In this document: piece by piece, positions 43,799 to 51,293 of the stretch
How positions within the stretch are numbered: position 1 is the stretch's first letter
Layout of the letters: every line of letters starts with the position of its first letter
NCBI RefSeq assembly: GCF_030499575.1
Contig: NZ_JASTLC010000001.1
Span: 992,001 to 1,056,000 of the forward strand
Source: Streptomyces sp. DG2A-72
GTDB taxonomy: Bacteria; Actinomycetota; Actinomycetes; Streptomycetales; Streptomycetaceae
Reading direction: 5' to 3'
Length of the DNA: 64,000 bases
Position numbers and translations under genes: made by a program
Notes under the pieces: model-generated
Told to the model about the DNA's origin: nothing
The model's input: the letters and a program-made list of their open reading frames with translations, nothing else
Databases searched by the model: none

Positions 43799-44218
43799 CT
43801 ACCGGTTGGGCTTGGAGGCGCTGATGTTCCCGAGCGGCGTTTCCGGGGCCCGTTCGACGGCCAGGTCGCCGAGGGTGACGATGCCCACGGGGTGCTCGTC
43901 CGCCACGACCGGTATCCGGCGTACGGCGTGCTCGCGCATCAGCTCGGCCACCCGGTCGACGTCGTCGTCGGGGCCGACGCTGAACACATCGCCGCTGCAC
44001 ACCTGGGCCACGGTCGTGTGCTCCGGGTCCTCGCCCTCGGCAACGGCACGGACCACGAGGTCACGGTCGCTGACGATGCCGCGCAGCCGTCCTTCCTCGG
44101 TGACCAGGACGTCCCCGATGTCCTGGTCCCGCATGAGCCGGGCCACCGCGGTCACGGACGTGAGCGGGTCGACCGTCACGGGTGTGCTGGTCATGATGTC
44201 GCGTACGTGCTGAGTCAT
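43799..44218 (-). CDS. CBS-domain pair protein
   Basis: A 139-residue protein made of two tandem CBS motifs: VRDIMTSTPVTVDPLTSVTAVARLMRDQDIGDVLV split at residues 5-39 and VSDRDLVVRAVAEGED, then FSVGPDDDVDRVAELMREHAVRRIPVV and PVGIVTLGDLAVE. Such Bateman modules bind adenine nucleotides such as AMP, ATP or NADH. Resembles the hypoxic response CBS proteins of mycobacteria. A close paralogue lies 18 bp upstream on the same strand, so the two are probably co-transcribed. Confidence 0.92.
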   Translation of the reverse strand: MTQHVRDIMTSTPVTVDPLTSVTAVARLMRDQDIGDVLVTEEGRLRGIVSDRDLVVRAVAEGEDPEHTTVAQVCSGDVFSVGPDDDVDRVAELMREHAVRRIPVVADEHPVGIVTLGDLAVERAPETPLGNISASKPNR

Positions 44219-44236
44219 GGCACGCTCCTCACTGCG

Positions 44237-44662
44237 TCAGCGGGTGGGATCCGCCCTGCTGATGTCGGCCAGCGCGGAACGCGGGTCGTCGACCGTGGCG
44301 AGGTCGCCGAGGCTGACGACGCCGACCGGGCAGCCGCCCCGTTCGACGACCGGCAGCCTCCGGACGGCGTGGCGGCGCATCAGCTCGGCCGCCCGGTCGG
44401 TGGTGTCGTCGGGGGTCAGGGTCACCACGGGCGGGCGCGTGCACACCGATCCGACGGCGGTGGTGTCGGGGTCGCGGCCCTCGGCGAGCGTCCGGACCAC
44501 GATGTCGCGGTCGGTGAGCACACCGAACAGATCGCAGTCGTACGCCACCAGCACATCGCCGACGTTCTGCTCCCGCATCAGCCGGGCCGCCCGCGCGACG
44601 GTCGTCATCGGCTCGACGGCTGCCGCGCCGGGCGACATCACGTCACGTATCTGCCGGGTCAT
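44237..44662 (-). CDS. CBS-domain pair protein (paralogue of neighbour)
   Basis: A 141-residue two-CBS protein beginning MTRQIRDVMSPGAAAVEPM, with DRDIVVRTLAEGRDPDTTAV and HAVRRLPVVERGGCPVGVVS. It aligns over its full length with the next gene (139 aa), indicating tandem duplication followed by divergence. The first CBS has an unusual Cys-containing strand (VAYDCDLFGVLTD). Likely a cytosolic energy-charge sensor with unknown partners. Confidence 0.92.
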   Translation of the reverse strand: MTRQIRDVMSPGAAAVEPMTTVARAARLMREQNVGDVLVAYDCDLFGVLTDRDIVVRTLAEGRDPDTTAVGSVCTRPPVVTLTPDDTTDRAAELMRRHAVRRLPVVERGGCPVGVVSLGDLATVDDPRSALADISRADPTR

Positions 44663-44758
44663 CGGACCTCCCGGATCGACGAAGCAGGGCACGCCGCCCG
44701 CGTAGCCCGTACGCGCGGCGGCAAACCCGTCCTCGCCCCTTGACGCCCCCGACCCCCG

Positions 44759-44798
44759 TTGGCACACTCACCGACCGCTCGTAGAAAACGCTTGCTAC
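44759..44798 (+). promoter_or_regulatory. Predicted promoter and LacI-type operator upstream of the beta-helix gene
   Basis: The imperfect palindrome GTAGAAAACGCTTGCTAC (44781-44798) shares AGAAAnCGCTTGC with the pectate lyase promoter at 1364-1376. A TTGGCA (44759-44764) with 17-bp spacing to TAGAAA (44782-44787) gives a possible promoter overlapping it. Confidence 0.45.
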
Positions 44799-44864
44799 AT
44801 CCTCGCCGCACGCCGCGGGACCCCTTGGAGCCACGACCCCCCAGGTCACGCACACCCCCGGTCG

Positions 44865-44876
44865 TGAATCGATTCA
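44865..44876. promoter_or_regulatory. Perfect palindrome TGAATCGATTCA (LacI-type site)
   Basis: A perfect 12-bp palindrome 82-93 bp upstream of the beta-helix gene ATG. Its AATCGATT core recurs at 59141-59148 in front of the LacI gene, so the same or a related regulator may bind both. Confidence 0.5.
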
Positions 44877-44957
44877 GTCGAACCGGATTCGACGACGGCA
44901 CCGGCGAGGGATCCACCCCCCGCACACCCCACATCTGGATCACTTGGAGAAGACGAG

Positions 44958-46163
44958 ATGGGACGCAGAGCCGCACAACACCTCGCCGACACTCCCGCAA
45001 CGGCCCCCGGACGACGCGCCGTTGCCGCCGCCGCATGCGCCACCGCCCTGCTCACCGGAGCGGCCCTGCTCACCGAACCCGCGCACGCGGCCGCTCCGCC
45101 GCAGGTGGCGGCGGCGTGCGGTGAGGGCTCCTACCAGGCGGAGGCGGTACTCAACGGCAGCACCTGGACCGCCCGGCGCGGCAGCAGTGTCGTGTACACC
45201 GGCAGCGACATGCGCGCCGCCATGCAGGCGGCCGTGGGCAGCCTTACCGCGGGCCGCACCTCGAAGGAACGGGTCGTCGTCCGCGGATCGGGCTCCATCA
45301 GCGCCGGATCCCGGGTCTCGCTGCCCAGCTACACCGTGCTCGACGTCTGCGGCACGATCAACGTCACCGGATCGGGCTCCGGCGACCAGGCCCCGGTGTA
45401 CGCCCGCGGCGCCCGCGACATCGAGGTCCAGCACCTCACCCTCACGGGCAGCCCGCTGTACGGCGTCTTCATGCGCAACGTGCAGAACGTCGTCCTCGGC
45501 CAGATCGACATGCGGCTGTCGCGCGGCCTCGGCGTCCGCATCGACAACCGCGGCGACACCAGCCAGTGGACGCGGAACGTCAGGATCGACAACGTGTATG
45601 TGTCCGGCGCGAGCAGCCACGCCGTGGAGACGTACGGCGTCGACGGCCTCACCGTCGGTACGGTCACCGCGCGCAACGTGGGCGAGTCCGGACTGCTGCT
45701 CAACCAGACCATCAACGCCACCGTCACCAAGGTCGACGCGGACGGCGCGGGCACCGGCACCGGCTACGCGGCGTTCCGCATGGCCAACCGCAATGGCCGG
45801 GTGGGCAGTTCGTACCCCACCAACATCCGCGTGGGCGAGGTGATCGCGCGCGGCGGCGGCCGAGGGGTGTTCTGCGTCTCCGAGAGCGGCGGCGCGGTCA
45901 TCGACCGGGTGAACATCTCCAACACCGGCAACAACTCGATCCTGGTCGAGAACTGCACCAACGTGAACATCGCCGCGCAGAGCGGCAGCGTCACCGGCGG
46001 CGGCGAGATCCGGCTCGCGGCCCGCTCGGAGTTCCCCAACAACTCCAACATCACCATCCAGAACCTCCGGGTGACCAACTCGGCGATCAGGGAAAGCCCT
46101 TGCGGCACCAACACCACGTTCCGCAACAACACGTTGGTCAACAGCAGCCAGAACATCTGCTAG
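44958..46163 (+). CDS. Secreted right-handed parallel beta-helix (pectin-lyase-fold) protein
   Basis: A 401-residue exported protein. The signal peptide runs to about residue 45 (RRAVAAAACATALLTGAALL then AHAAAP). The mature protein is a series of short strands with Asn/Asp ladders and GxT/GxV turns (VQHLTLTGSPLYGVFMRNVQ, GVRIDNRGDTSQWTRNVRID, VIARGGGRGVFCVSESGG, NNSNITIQNLRVTNSAI), diagnostic of the pectin-lyase-like beta-helix. Four or more cysteines probably form disulfides capping the helix. The PL1, PL3 and GH28 catalytic signatures are absent, so the activity cannot be named; upstream LacI-type sites shared with the pectate lyase operon suggest polysaccharide degradation. Confidence 0.85.
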   Translation: MGRRAAQHLADTPATAPGRRAVAAAACATALLTGAALLTEPAHAAAPPQVAAACGEGSYQAEAVLNGSTWTARRGSSVVYTGSDMRAAMQAAVGSLTAGRTSKERVVVRGSGSISAGSRVSLPSYTVLDVCGTINVTGSGSGDQAPVYARGARDIEVQHLTLTGSPLYGVFMRNVQNVVLGQIDMRLSRGLGVRIDNRGDTSQWTRNVRIDNVYVSGASSHAVETYGVDGLTVGTVTARNVGESGLLLNQTINATVTKVDADGAGTGTGYAAFRMANRNGRVGSSYPTNIRVGEVIARGGGRGVFCVSESGGAVIDRVNISNTGNNSILVENCTNVNIAAQSGSVTGGGEIRLAARSEFPNNSNITIQNLRVTNSAIRESPCGTNTTFRNNTLVNSSQNIC

Positions 46164-46172
46164 GCAGCTCCT

Positions 46173-46200
46173 CACTGGGGCCGCCGGCGCGGCCCCAGTG
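46173..46200 (+). terminator. Terminator hairpin after the beta-helix gene
   Basis: CACTGGGGCCGC (46173-46184) pairs perfectly with GCGGCCCCAGTG (46189-46200) around a CGGC loop, starting 10 bp after the stop codon. Confidence 0.85.
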
Positions 46201-46297
46201 TGCAGACCCCGGTAAGAACTCCTCACCTCACAGTCAACGCACAGCCCCTATTTCTCCTCTTGCACGGCGAAACACGCCCACCGAGAAGGGATTCGCC

Positions 46298-46792
46298 GTG
46301 CGCGCACGTACGCGTTTACGCACCCAGCCCGCGGGATCCGTGTTCCTCGCCCTCGCCGCCACGGGATCCGTGCCGGCCACGCAGCTCTCCCCTGCCGTCG
46401 CCGCGGAGCCGGCCGCGACAGCCGATCTCCGAGCGGACGTCAACCGTGACGGCCGGGTCGATCTCACCGGCGACACCGACACGGCCGGCGAGGACAGTTG
46501 GACCGTCGGCCGGGGCGCCGTCAGCCTGCCCGACCTCGACGACGACACCAAGCGCTGCCCGGTCACCGGCCCCGGCGGCAGACCGTTGCCCGACGCCAAG
46601 CCGGCCGCCTGCAAGGACGCCTCCGACACCAAGGTCAACGGCGCGACGGACGCCGCCGATCTGGCGCGGGTGCGCTCAACGCCCTTGCCGGGGCCGGCAG
46701 GTGACGCCACGGGCGGCGTCAAGGTCACCGCGGGTGCCAAGCAGACCCACGTCTTCCTCAAGCGGTCCGGGAACTCGACATCGCGGCGATGA
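46298..46792 (+). pseudogene. N-terminal fragment of a secreted protein-arginine deiminase (PAD)
   Basis: From the GTG at 46298 a signal peptide (TQPAGSVFLALAATGSVPAT) leads into ATADLRADVNRDGRVDLTGD and DSWTVGRGAVSLPDLDDDTK, then TDAADLARVRSTPLPGP and AKQTHVFLKRSGN, matching the N-terminal domain of the Streptomyces protein-arginine deiminases (intact length about 600 aa). The similarity ends abruptly at about 46772, after which five unrelated codons and a stop follow. The catalytic C-terminal domain with the nucleophilic Cys is missing, so no deiminase activity is possible. Confidence 0.8.
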
Positions 46793-47079
46793 TCCGCTAC
46801 ACGGACGACAAGCTCCAGCATGTGCACATCGCGGACTCCTTCAACCACAAGGGTTCGTCGGGCCTGCGCTACATCCTGAACCCGCCCGGCACCCCCGCCC
46901 GTATCCACCAGCACCTCGACATCGGCCAGGGCGAGGTCGACTGGGACGCCTTCTTCGGCACCCTGCGCGAACTCGGCTTCGACGGCGTCGCCACGTCCTG
47001 TGTCTTCGCCTGGGAGGAGCGGGCCCGCGACTCCTCGGCGTTCATGCTGGACCGCATCCGCAAGGAGCTCACCGCATGA
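46773..47079 (+). pseudogene. C-terminal fragment of a sugar phosphate isomerase/epimerase
   Basis: Immediately after the deiminase fragment, a different frame reads MIRYTDDKLQHVHIADSFNH, RYILNPPGTPARIHQHLDIG and QGEVDWDAFFGTLRELGFDG, ending DRIRKELTA. This is the C-terminal third of a xylose-isomerase-like TIM barrel (IolE/IolI/hydroxypyruvate isomerase group) with metal-ligand HVHIAD and HQHLDIG motifs. Its N-terminal two thirds are absent. The junction at about 46772 is best explained by one deletion that fused two once separate genes. A short product from the ATG 46789 would lack most of the barrel. Confidence 0.8.
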
Positions 47080-47782
47080 CAGCGGGCTGCCCGCGGAACC
47101 GGTAGCGGCGTTCGGGACGCCCTGCCGCGCCGTAGCGCAGGGAGACCTCCGCGTTCCCGGTGGTGTGGAAGTACTCCAGGTAGCGTCGGGCGCTGACCCG
47201 GGAGACACCGGTCAGGGTCGCGCACTCGGAGGCGGACAGGGTGCCGGCGCAATCGCGGAGGGTGCGCTCGATGAGTTCGGCGGTCTCCACGCTCATGCCC
47301 TTGGGCAGCGGGCTGGCCGCCGGCACCGGTACGGCGCCCGAGGCCATGACCCGGTCCACGTCGGCCTGGCTGCGGACGACCGTGGAGAGCAGCCGGCCGC
47401 GCTGGGCGGCGTACCGCTCCAGTCGGGAGCGCAGGTCCTCGAACTCGAACGGTTTCAGCAGGTAGTCGACGACGCCTCGGCGCACGGCCCGGCGTACCGT
47501 GTCGCCCTCCCGTGCGGCGCTGATCACCATGACGTCGCAGTCGTGGCCGGCGGTGCGCAGCCGGGGGATGACGTCGAGGCCGAAGACGTCGGGCAGGTAG
47601 AGGTCGAGCAGGACGACGTCCGGGCGGAGTGCGTCGACGGCGGCGATGGCCTCCTCGCCGGTGGTGGCGACGCCGACGACGGTGAAGGGCGGAACGCGTT
47701 CGACGAAGGTGCGATGGACTCTGGCCACCATGAAGTCGTCGTCGACGATGAGGACGCCTATCTGGTTCGGGTCGTCGGTCAT
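47069..47782 (-). CDS. CitB/DctR-type response regulator
   Basis: A 237-residue regulator: receiver domain with acidic pair in VLIVDDDFMVAR, phospho-Asp in DVVLLDLYLPDVFG and Lys in DYLLKPFEFED, then a C-terminal helix-turn-helix of the CitB/DctR type (GTLSASECATLTGVSRVSAR, RYLEYFHTTGNAEVSLRYG). It overlaps the sensor kinase gene by 4 bp and is divergent from tctCBA. CitAB systems sense extracellular citrate or C4-dicarboxylates and induce the transporter; the same logic is expected here. Confidence 0.93.
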   Translation of the reverse strand: MTDDPNQIGVLIVDDDFMVARVHRTFVERVPPFTVVGVATTGEEAIAAVDALRPDVVLLDLYLPDVFGLDVIPRLRTAGHDCDVMVISAAREGDTVRRAVRRGVVDYLLKPFEFEDLRSRLERYAAQRGRLLSTVVRSQADVDRVMASGAVPVPAASPLPKGMSVETAELIERTLRDCAGTLSASECATLTGVSRVSARRYLEYFHTTGNAEVSLRYGAAGRPERRYRFRGQPAVMR

Positions 47783-49635
47783 GTCGCTCCTTCCGCCACC
47801 GCGTCGGTGAGGTGGCTGACGGTCATGCGCGCGGTGAACATGGCCCCGTCGGGGGTGTTGGCCACCGAGATCTCACCGCCGTGACGTTCGCAGACCAGCC
47901 GGGTCAGCGCCAGGCCTATACCGCGCTCGCCTTCCTGGGCGGCCTTGGTGGTGAAGCCGTGCTGGAACACCTCCTGGGCGAGTTCCGGTGCCACACCGGG
48001 ACCCGAATCCCGTACGACGATCTCCACACTGGAGGCGTCCTGCCGCAGCTCGACCTCGACCCAGCGTCCGCCGTCGTGCGCCGCGGCGTCCACGGCGTTG
48101 TCGACGAGGTTGCCGACCACGGTCGCCACGTCGGCGGCGTCCTCAGGGGTGAGCCGGTCGAGCGCGGTGTCGTCCGAGATCCGCAGTGTGACCTTCCGCT
48201 CGGCCGCGAGGGAGGCCTTCGCGGTCAGCAGGGCGGCGACGGCGGTGTCGCGGACGCGGCGGCTGAGCGTGATGTCCAGCGACTGCCGGTGCCGGCTCAG
48301 GGCGCGGATGTAGCGGACCACCTCGTCCTGCTCGCCGATCTGGATGAGTCCGGAGATGGTGTGCAGCTGGTTGGCGAACTCGTGGGCCTGCGCGCGCAGC
48401 AGCTCCGACGAACTGCGGAAGGAGCCGATCTCCCGCTCCAGGCGGGCGAGTTCGGTGCGGTCCCGCAGGGTGGTGACGGAGCCGAGCAGACGGCCGTCCT
48501 TGGTCACGGTCATGCGGTTCATGACCAGGACGCGGCCGTGGCGTACGACGACCTGGTCCCGCTGGTCGGGCGTGGCCCCGGCGAGGACGTCCCGCAGCCG
48601 TCCCTCGATGCCGAGCTGGTCCAGGCTCCGGCCCACGCACTCCTCGGGCAGGTCGAGCAGGGTCCGGCCCATCTCGTTGACGAGGGTCAGCCGGGCCGCC
48701 GGGTCCAGGGCGATCACGCCCTCGGCGATGCCGTACAGCATGGCCTCGCGGTGTTCGGCCAGCCCGGCGATCTCACGTGGCTCCAGGCCGAGGGTCTGCC
48801 GTTTCACGCGCCGGGCGAGCAGCCAGGAGCCGGCCACGCCGAGACCGCTGGCGATGCCCAGGTAGGCGAGGAGATAGGAGGACGCGCCGCTCAGGCGCTG
48901 CCACACCGTCGGGTCGGCCTCGCCGATCATCACCGTGCCGAGGTGCCGGCCGAGGTTCTGCCGCGTAGCCCCGAGGACGGGCACCTGGGCCACCAGCTCG
49001 TGACTGCCGTCCAGCGTCAGCGGCCCCGACCAGCCGCGCCCCGCAGCAGCGCCCTCCCCCAGGGGCAGCCGGTCGCCGATCACCGTGGCGTTGGTGGAGC
49101 TGACGATCCGGCCGGCGGCGTCGGCCACCGTGACCGAGGTGACTCCGGACTGGGTCTGCATGGAGTTCACCAGCGGGGCCAGGCGCTCCGCTGGCTGTGT
49201 CGATATGCGGCTCCGCCGCGGGGCCGCGATGGGTCGTGGGTCGTCTGCGGCACCGTGGTGGCTGGTCGCGCAGTTCCCCGCCCCCCTTCGGGGCGCTGCC
49301 GAACCGCAGCCGACCTCGCCCGACCGGCTCAGGCCCTCCTGCGGCACCGGCTGGGCGAGCTCGCTGCGCACCAGGGGCGTGGCGGCCAGTTGTTCGGCCA
49401 GCGCAGCGACGCGGCGGCCCTCGACGCGGTTGAACGTCGCCTCGGACTGGGCAAGGGAAACGCCGGCGACTGCCACCAACACCACCACGACGATGGCGAG
49501 TTGGAGCACCAGCATCTCGCCCGCGAGGGTCTGGCGACGGAAGGTGGTGACCACGACCTGCTCAATCTCTGACCTGGTGGTTCGGGTGCCGGGACGGCCC
49601 CATGATGGCCTTGGCCCGGGAGCGGGGGAAGACAT
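47779..49635 (-). CDS. CitA/DcuS-like sensor histidine kinase with repeat-derived insert
   Basis: A 618-residue sensor. The ATG at 49635 is the most likely start, although the open frame extends further. Layout: first transmembrane helix (LQLAIVVVVLVAVAGVSLA), extracytoplasmic PAS-like sensor domain (ATFNRVEGRRVAALAEQLA ... SGVTSVTVADAAGRIV), second helix (LLAYLGIASGLGVAGSWLLA), cytoplasmic PAS (LYGIAEGVIALDPAARLTLVN), dimerisation helix LRAQAHEFANQLHTISGLIQ (phospho-His), and HATPase (VGNLVDNAVDAA, RDSGPGVAPEL). The sensor domain is interrupted at about residues 101-150 by about 50 foreign residues (GCGSAAPRRGAGNCATSHHG and onward) translated from a dispersed repeat. Signal sensing could be altered or lost. 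Confidence 0.9.
   Translation of the reverse strand: MSSPAPGPRPSWGRPGTRTTRSEIEQVVVTTFRRQTLAGEMLVLQLAIVVVVLVAVAGVSLAQSEATFNRVEGRRVAALAEQLAATPLVRSELAQPVPQEGLSRSGEVGCGSAAPRRGAGNCATSHHGAADDPRPIAAPRRSRISTQPAERLAPLVNSMQTQSGVTSVTVADAAGRIVSSTNATVIGDRLPLGEGAAAGRGWSGPLTLDGSHELVAQVPVLGATRQNLGRHLGTVMIGEADPTVWQRLSGASSYLLAYLGIASGLGVAGSWLLARRVKRQTLGLEPREIAGLAEHREAMLYGIAEGVIALDPAARLTLVNEMGRTLLDLPEECVGRSLDQLGIEGRLRDVLAGATPDQRDQVVVRHGRVLVMNRMTVTKDGRLLGSVTTLRDRTELARLEREIGSFRSSSELLRAQAHEFANQLHTISGLIQIGEQDEVVRYIRALSRHRQSLDITLSRRVRDTAVAALLTAKASLAAERKVTLRISDDTALDRLTPEDAADVATVVGNLVDNAVDAAAHDGGRWVEVELRQDASSVEIVVRDSGPGVAPELAQEVFQHGFTTKAAQEGERGIGLALTRLVCERHGGEISVANTPDGAMFTARMTVSHLTDAVAEGAT
49185..49334 (-). repeat. In-frame dispersed repeat within the citA-like gene
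   Basis: A 150-bp segment containing both repeat units: GGCTGCGGTTCGGCAGCGCC ... GACCAGCCACC (minus strand) and GCGGAGCCGCATATCGACAC. It is bounded by GCCTG at both ends in gene orientation (plus-strand CAGGC at 49330-49334 and 49180-49184), a possible 5-bp target duplication. Being 50 codons exactly, it leaves the reading frame intact. Confidence 0.85.
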
Positions 49636-49772
49636 CCGTCGCCGCCCCGCCGCTGACACAAAGACCAAAACCTCCGTTGGTTCCGGAAGCGAGACAGGCC
49701 GTCGCCGCCCGTGCACCATGTGGCCCACATCACGCTCCACAAACCCGCATCGACCGACAGGTGGTGGCACTC

Positions 49773-50759
49773 GTGCGTCTGCGCACCCCGCTCGCCCTGC
49801 TCGGGGCCGCCGTGCTGGTCCTGGTGGCACCGCCGCTGCTGACCACCGGCAGCGGCTCCGACACCGGCACACAGATCCCGGGCCTGCGCTTCATGGTCCC
49901 CAACACCCCCGGCGGCGGCTACGACATCACAGCCAGGACCGCCGCGAAGAACGCCGAGGACGCCGGACTCACGCACTCCATCGAGGTGTTCAACCTGCCC
50001 GGCGCCGGCGGCACCGTCGGACTGACCCGGCTGGTGGGCGAGCACGGCAACGGCAAGCTCGCGATGTCCATGGGCCTCGGGGTCGTGGGCGCGGCCCGCT
50101 CCAACCACGCGCCCAAGACCCTCGCCGACACCACCCCGATCGCCCGGCTCACCGAGGAGCAGGACGTGGTCGTGGTCGCCAAGGACTCCCCGTACAAGTC
50201 GATCGACGAACTGATCGAGGCATGGAAGGGCGACCCGGGCAAGCTTCCGGTAGGCGGTGGCTCCTCGCCCGGCGGGCCCGACCATCTCGCGCCGATGCTG
50301 ATGGCGCGGGCCGCGGGCATCGCGCCGAAGGAGGTCAACTACATCCCCTTCGACGGCGGCGGTGAGCTGCTCGCCTCGATCCTCGGCAACAAGGTCGGCT
50401 TCGGGGTGTCCGGCGTCGGCGAGTACCTCGACCAGATCAAGGCGGGCGAGCTGCGAGTGCTCGCGGTCACCGGCCCGGAGCGCGTCGGCGAACTCAAGGA
50501 CGCGCCCACGCTCAAGGAGTCCGGCTACGACGTGAACTTCACCAACTGGCGCGGCATCGTCGCCCCGCCCGGCCTGTCCGCCGCCGAACGCGACAAGCTC
50601 ACCCGGCTCCTCGAGGAGCTCCACGACTCCCCCGAGTGGCAGAAGTCCCTGGAGCAGAACGGCTGGGAGGACGCCTTCCTGACCGGCGAGGAGTTCGGTG
50701 ACTTCCTGGACGCCCAGGACAAGCGCGTGGTGTCGGTACTGAAGGAGCTGGGACTGTGA
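49773..50759 (+). CDS. tctC: Tripartite tricarboxylate transporter substrate-binding protein TctC
   Basis: About 328 residues. The GTG at 49773 gives a signal peptide (MRLRTPLALLGAAVLVLVAP) with AGGTGG upstream; GTG codons at 49761 and 49764 are alternatives. The mature part is a TctC-type periplasmic-binding protein: LRFMVPNTPGGGYDITART, VFNLPGAGGTVGL, GGGSSPGGPDHLAPMLMARA and FTNWRGIVAPPGLS. It presents citrate or a related tri/dicarboxylate to TctAB. The TctB gene follows with a GTGA overlap. The divergent CitAB-like system starts 137 bp away. Confidence 0.93.
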   Translation: MRLRTPLALLGAAVLVLVAPPLLTTGSGSDTGTQIPGLRFMVPNTPGGGYDITARTAAKNAEDAGLTHSIEVFNLPGAGGTVGLTRLVGEHGNGKLAMSMGLGVVGAARSNHAPKTLADTTPIARLTEEQDVVVVAKDSPYKSIDELIEAWKGDPGKLPVGGGSSPGGPDHLAPMLMARAAGIAPKEVNYIPFDGGGELLASILGNKVGFGVSGVGEYLDQIKAGELRVLAVTGPERVGELKDAPTLKESGYDVNFTNWRGIVAPPGLSAAERDKLTRLLEELHDSPEWQKSLEQNGWEDAFLTGEEFGDFLDAQDKRVVSVLKELGL

Positions 50760-51292
50760 CGACACAGACGGATACTCCCCCCGCCGAGACGGCCGGCCGT
50801 GGCTCGTGGCTGCGCGAGCACTCCGAACTCGGCGTCTGCGCCCTGCTGCTGGCGCTCGGCGTGCTGGTGCTGACCGACGCGCTCACCATGGACGTCGACA
50901 TCGCCCAGCGCGGTCCCGTCGGCCCGAAGACGGTGCCGATCGTCGTCGGCATCGGGCTCCTCGTCATCGCCGCGCTCCTCGCCGTGGACGTGCTGCGCGG
51001 CGGCCGTGGCCAGGCGGAGACCGGCGAGGACATCGACCTGTCCGAACCCGCCGACGGGCGCACGGTGTTGTTGCTCACCGGGGTGTTCCTCGGCGCGGCC
51101 GTCCTCATCGAGCCGCTGGGCTTCCCCGCCGCGGGCGCGCTGCTCTTCTGGGGCGCCGCCTTCGCTCTCGGCAGCCGCCGCATCGACCGCGACCCGCTCA
51201 TCGCGGCCGTCCTGTCCCTCGTCACCTACGCCGTCTTCAACAACCTGCTCGGAGTGCCGCTGCCCGGTGGCCCCCTGATGGGAGCGCTGTGA
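50756..51292 (+). CDS. tctB: Tripartite tricarboxylate transporter small membrane subunit TctB
   Basis: A 178-residue membrane protein with four predicted helices ([81 protein letters not shown]) and the TctB motif [14 protein letters not shown]. The GTG start overlaps the tctC stop, and 1 bp separates its stop from the tctA ATG. Confidence 0.93.
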   Translation: MTTQTDTPPAETAGRGSWLREHSELGVCALLLALGVLVLTDALTMDVDIAQRGPVGPKTVPIVVGIGLLVIAALLAVDVLRGGRGQAETGEDIDLSEPADGRTVLLLTGVFLGAAVLIEPLGFPAAGALLFWGAAFALGSRRIDRDPLIAAVLSLVTYAVFNNLLGVPLPGGPLMGAL

Positions 51293-51293
51293 C

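Noticed and set aside
46789..47079. Treating the isomerase-like frame as an intact small gene
   Set aside because: It covers only the C-terminal third of the barrel, has no ribosome-binding site of its own and directly abuts the deiminase fragment.
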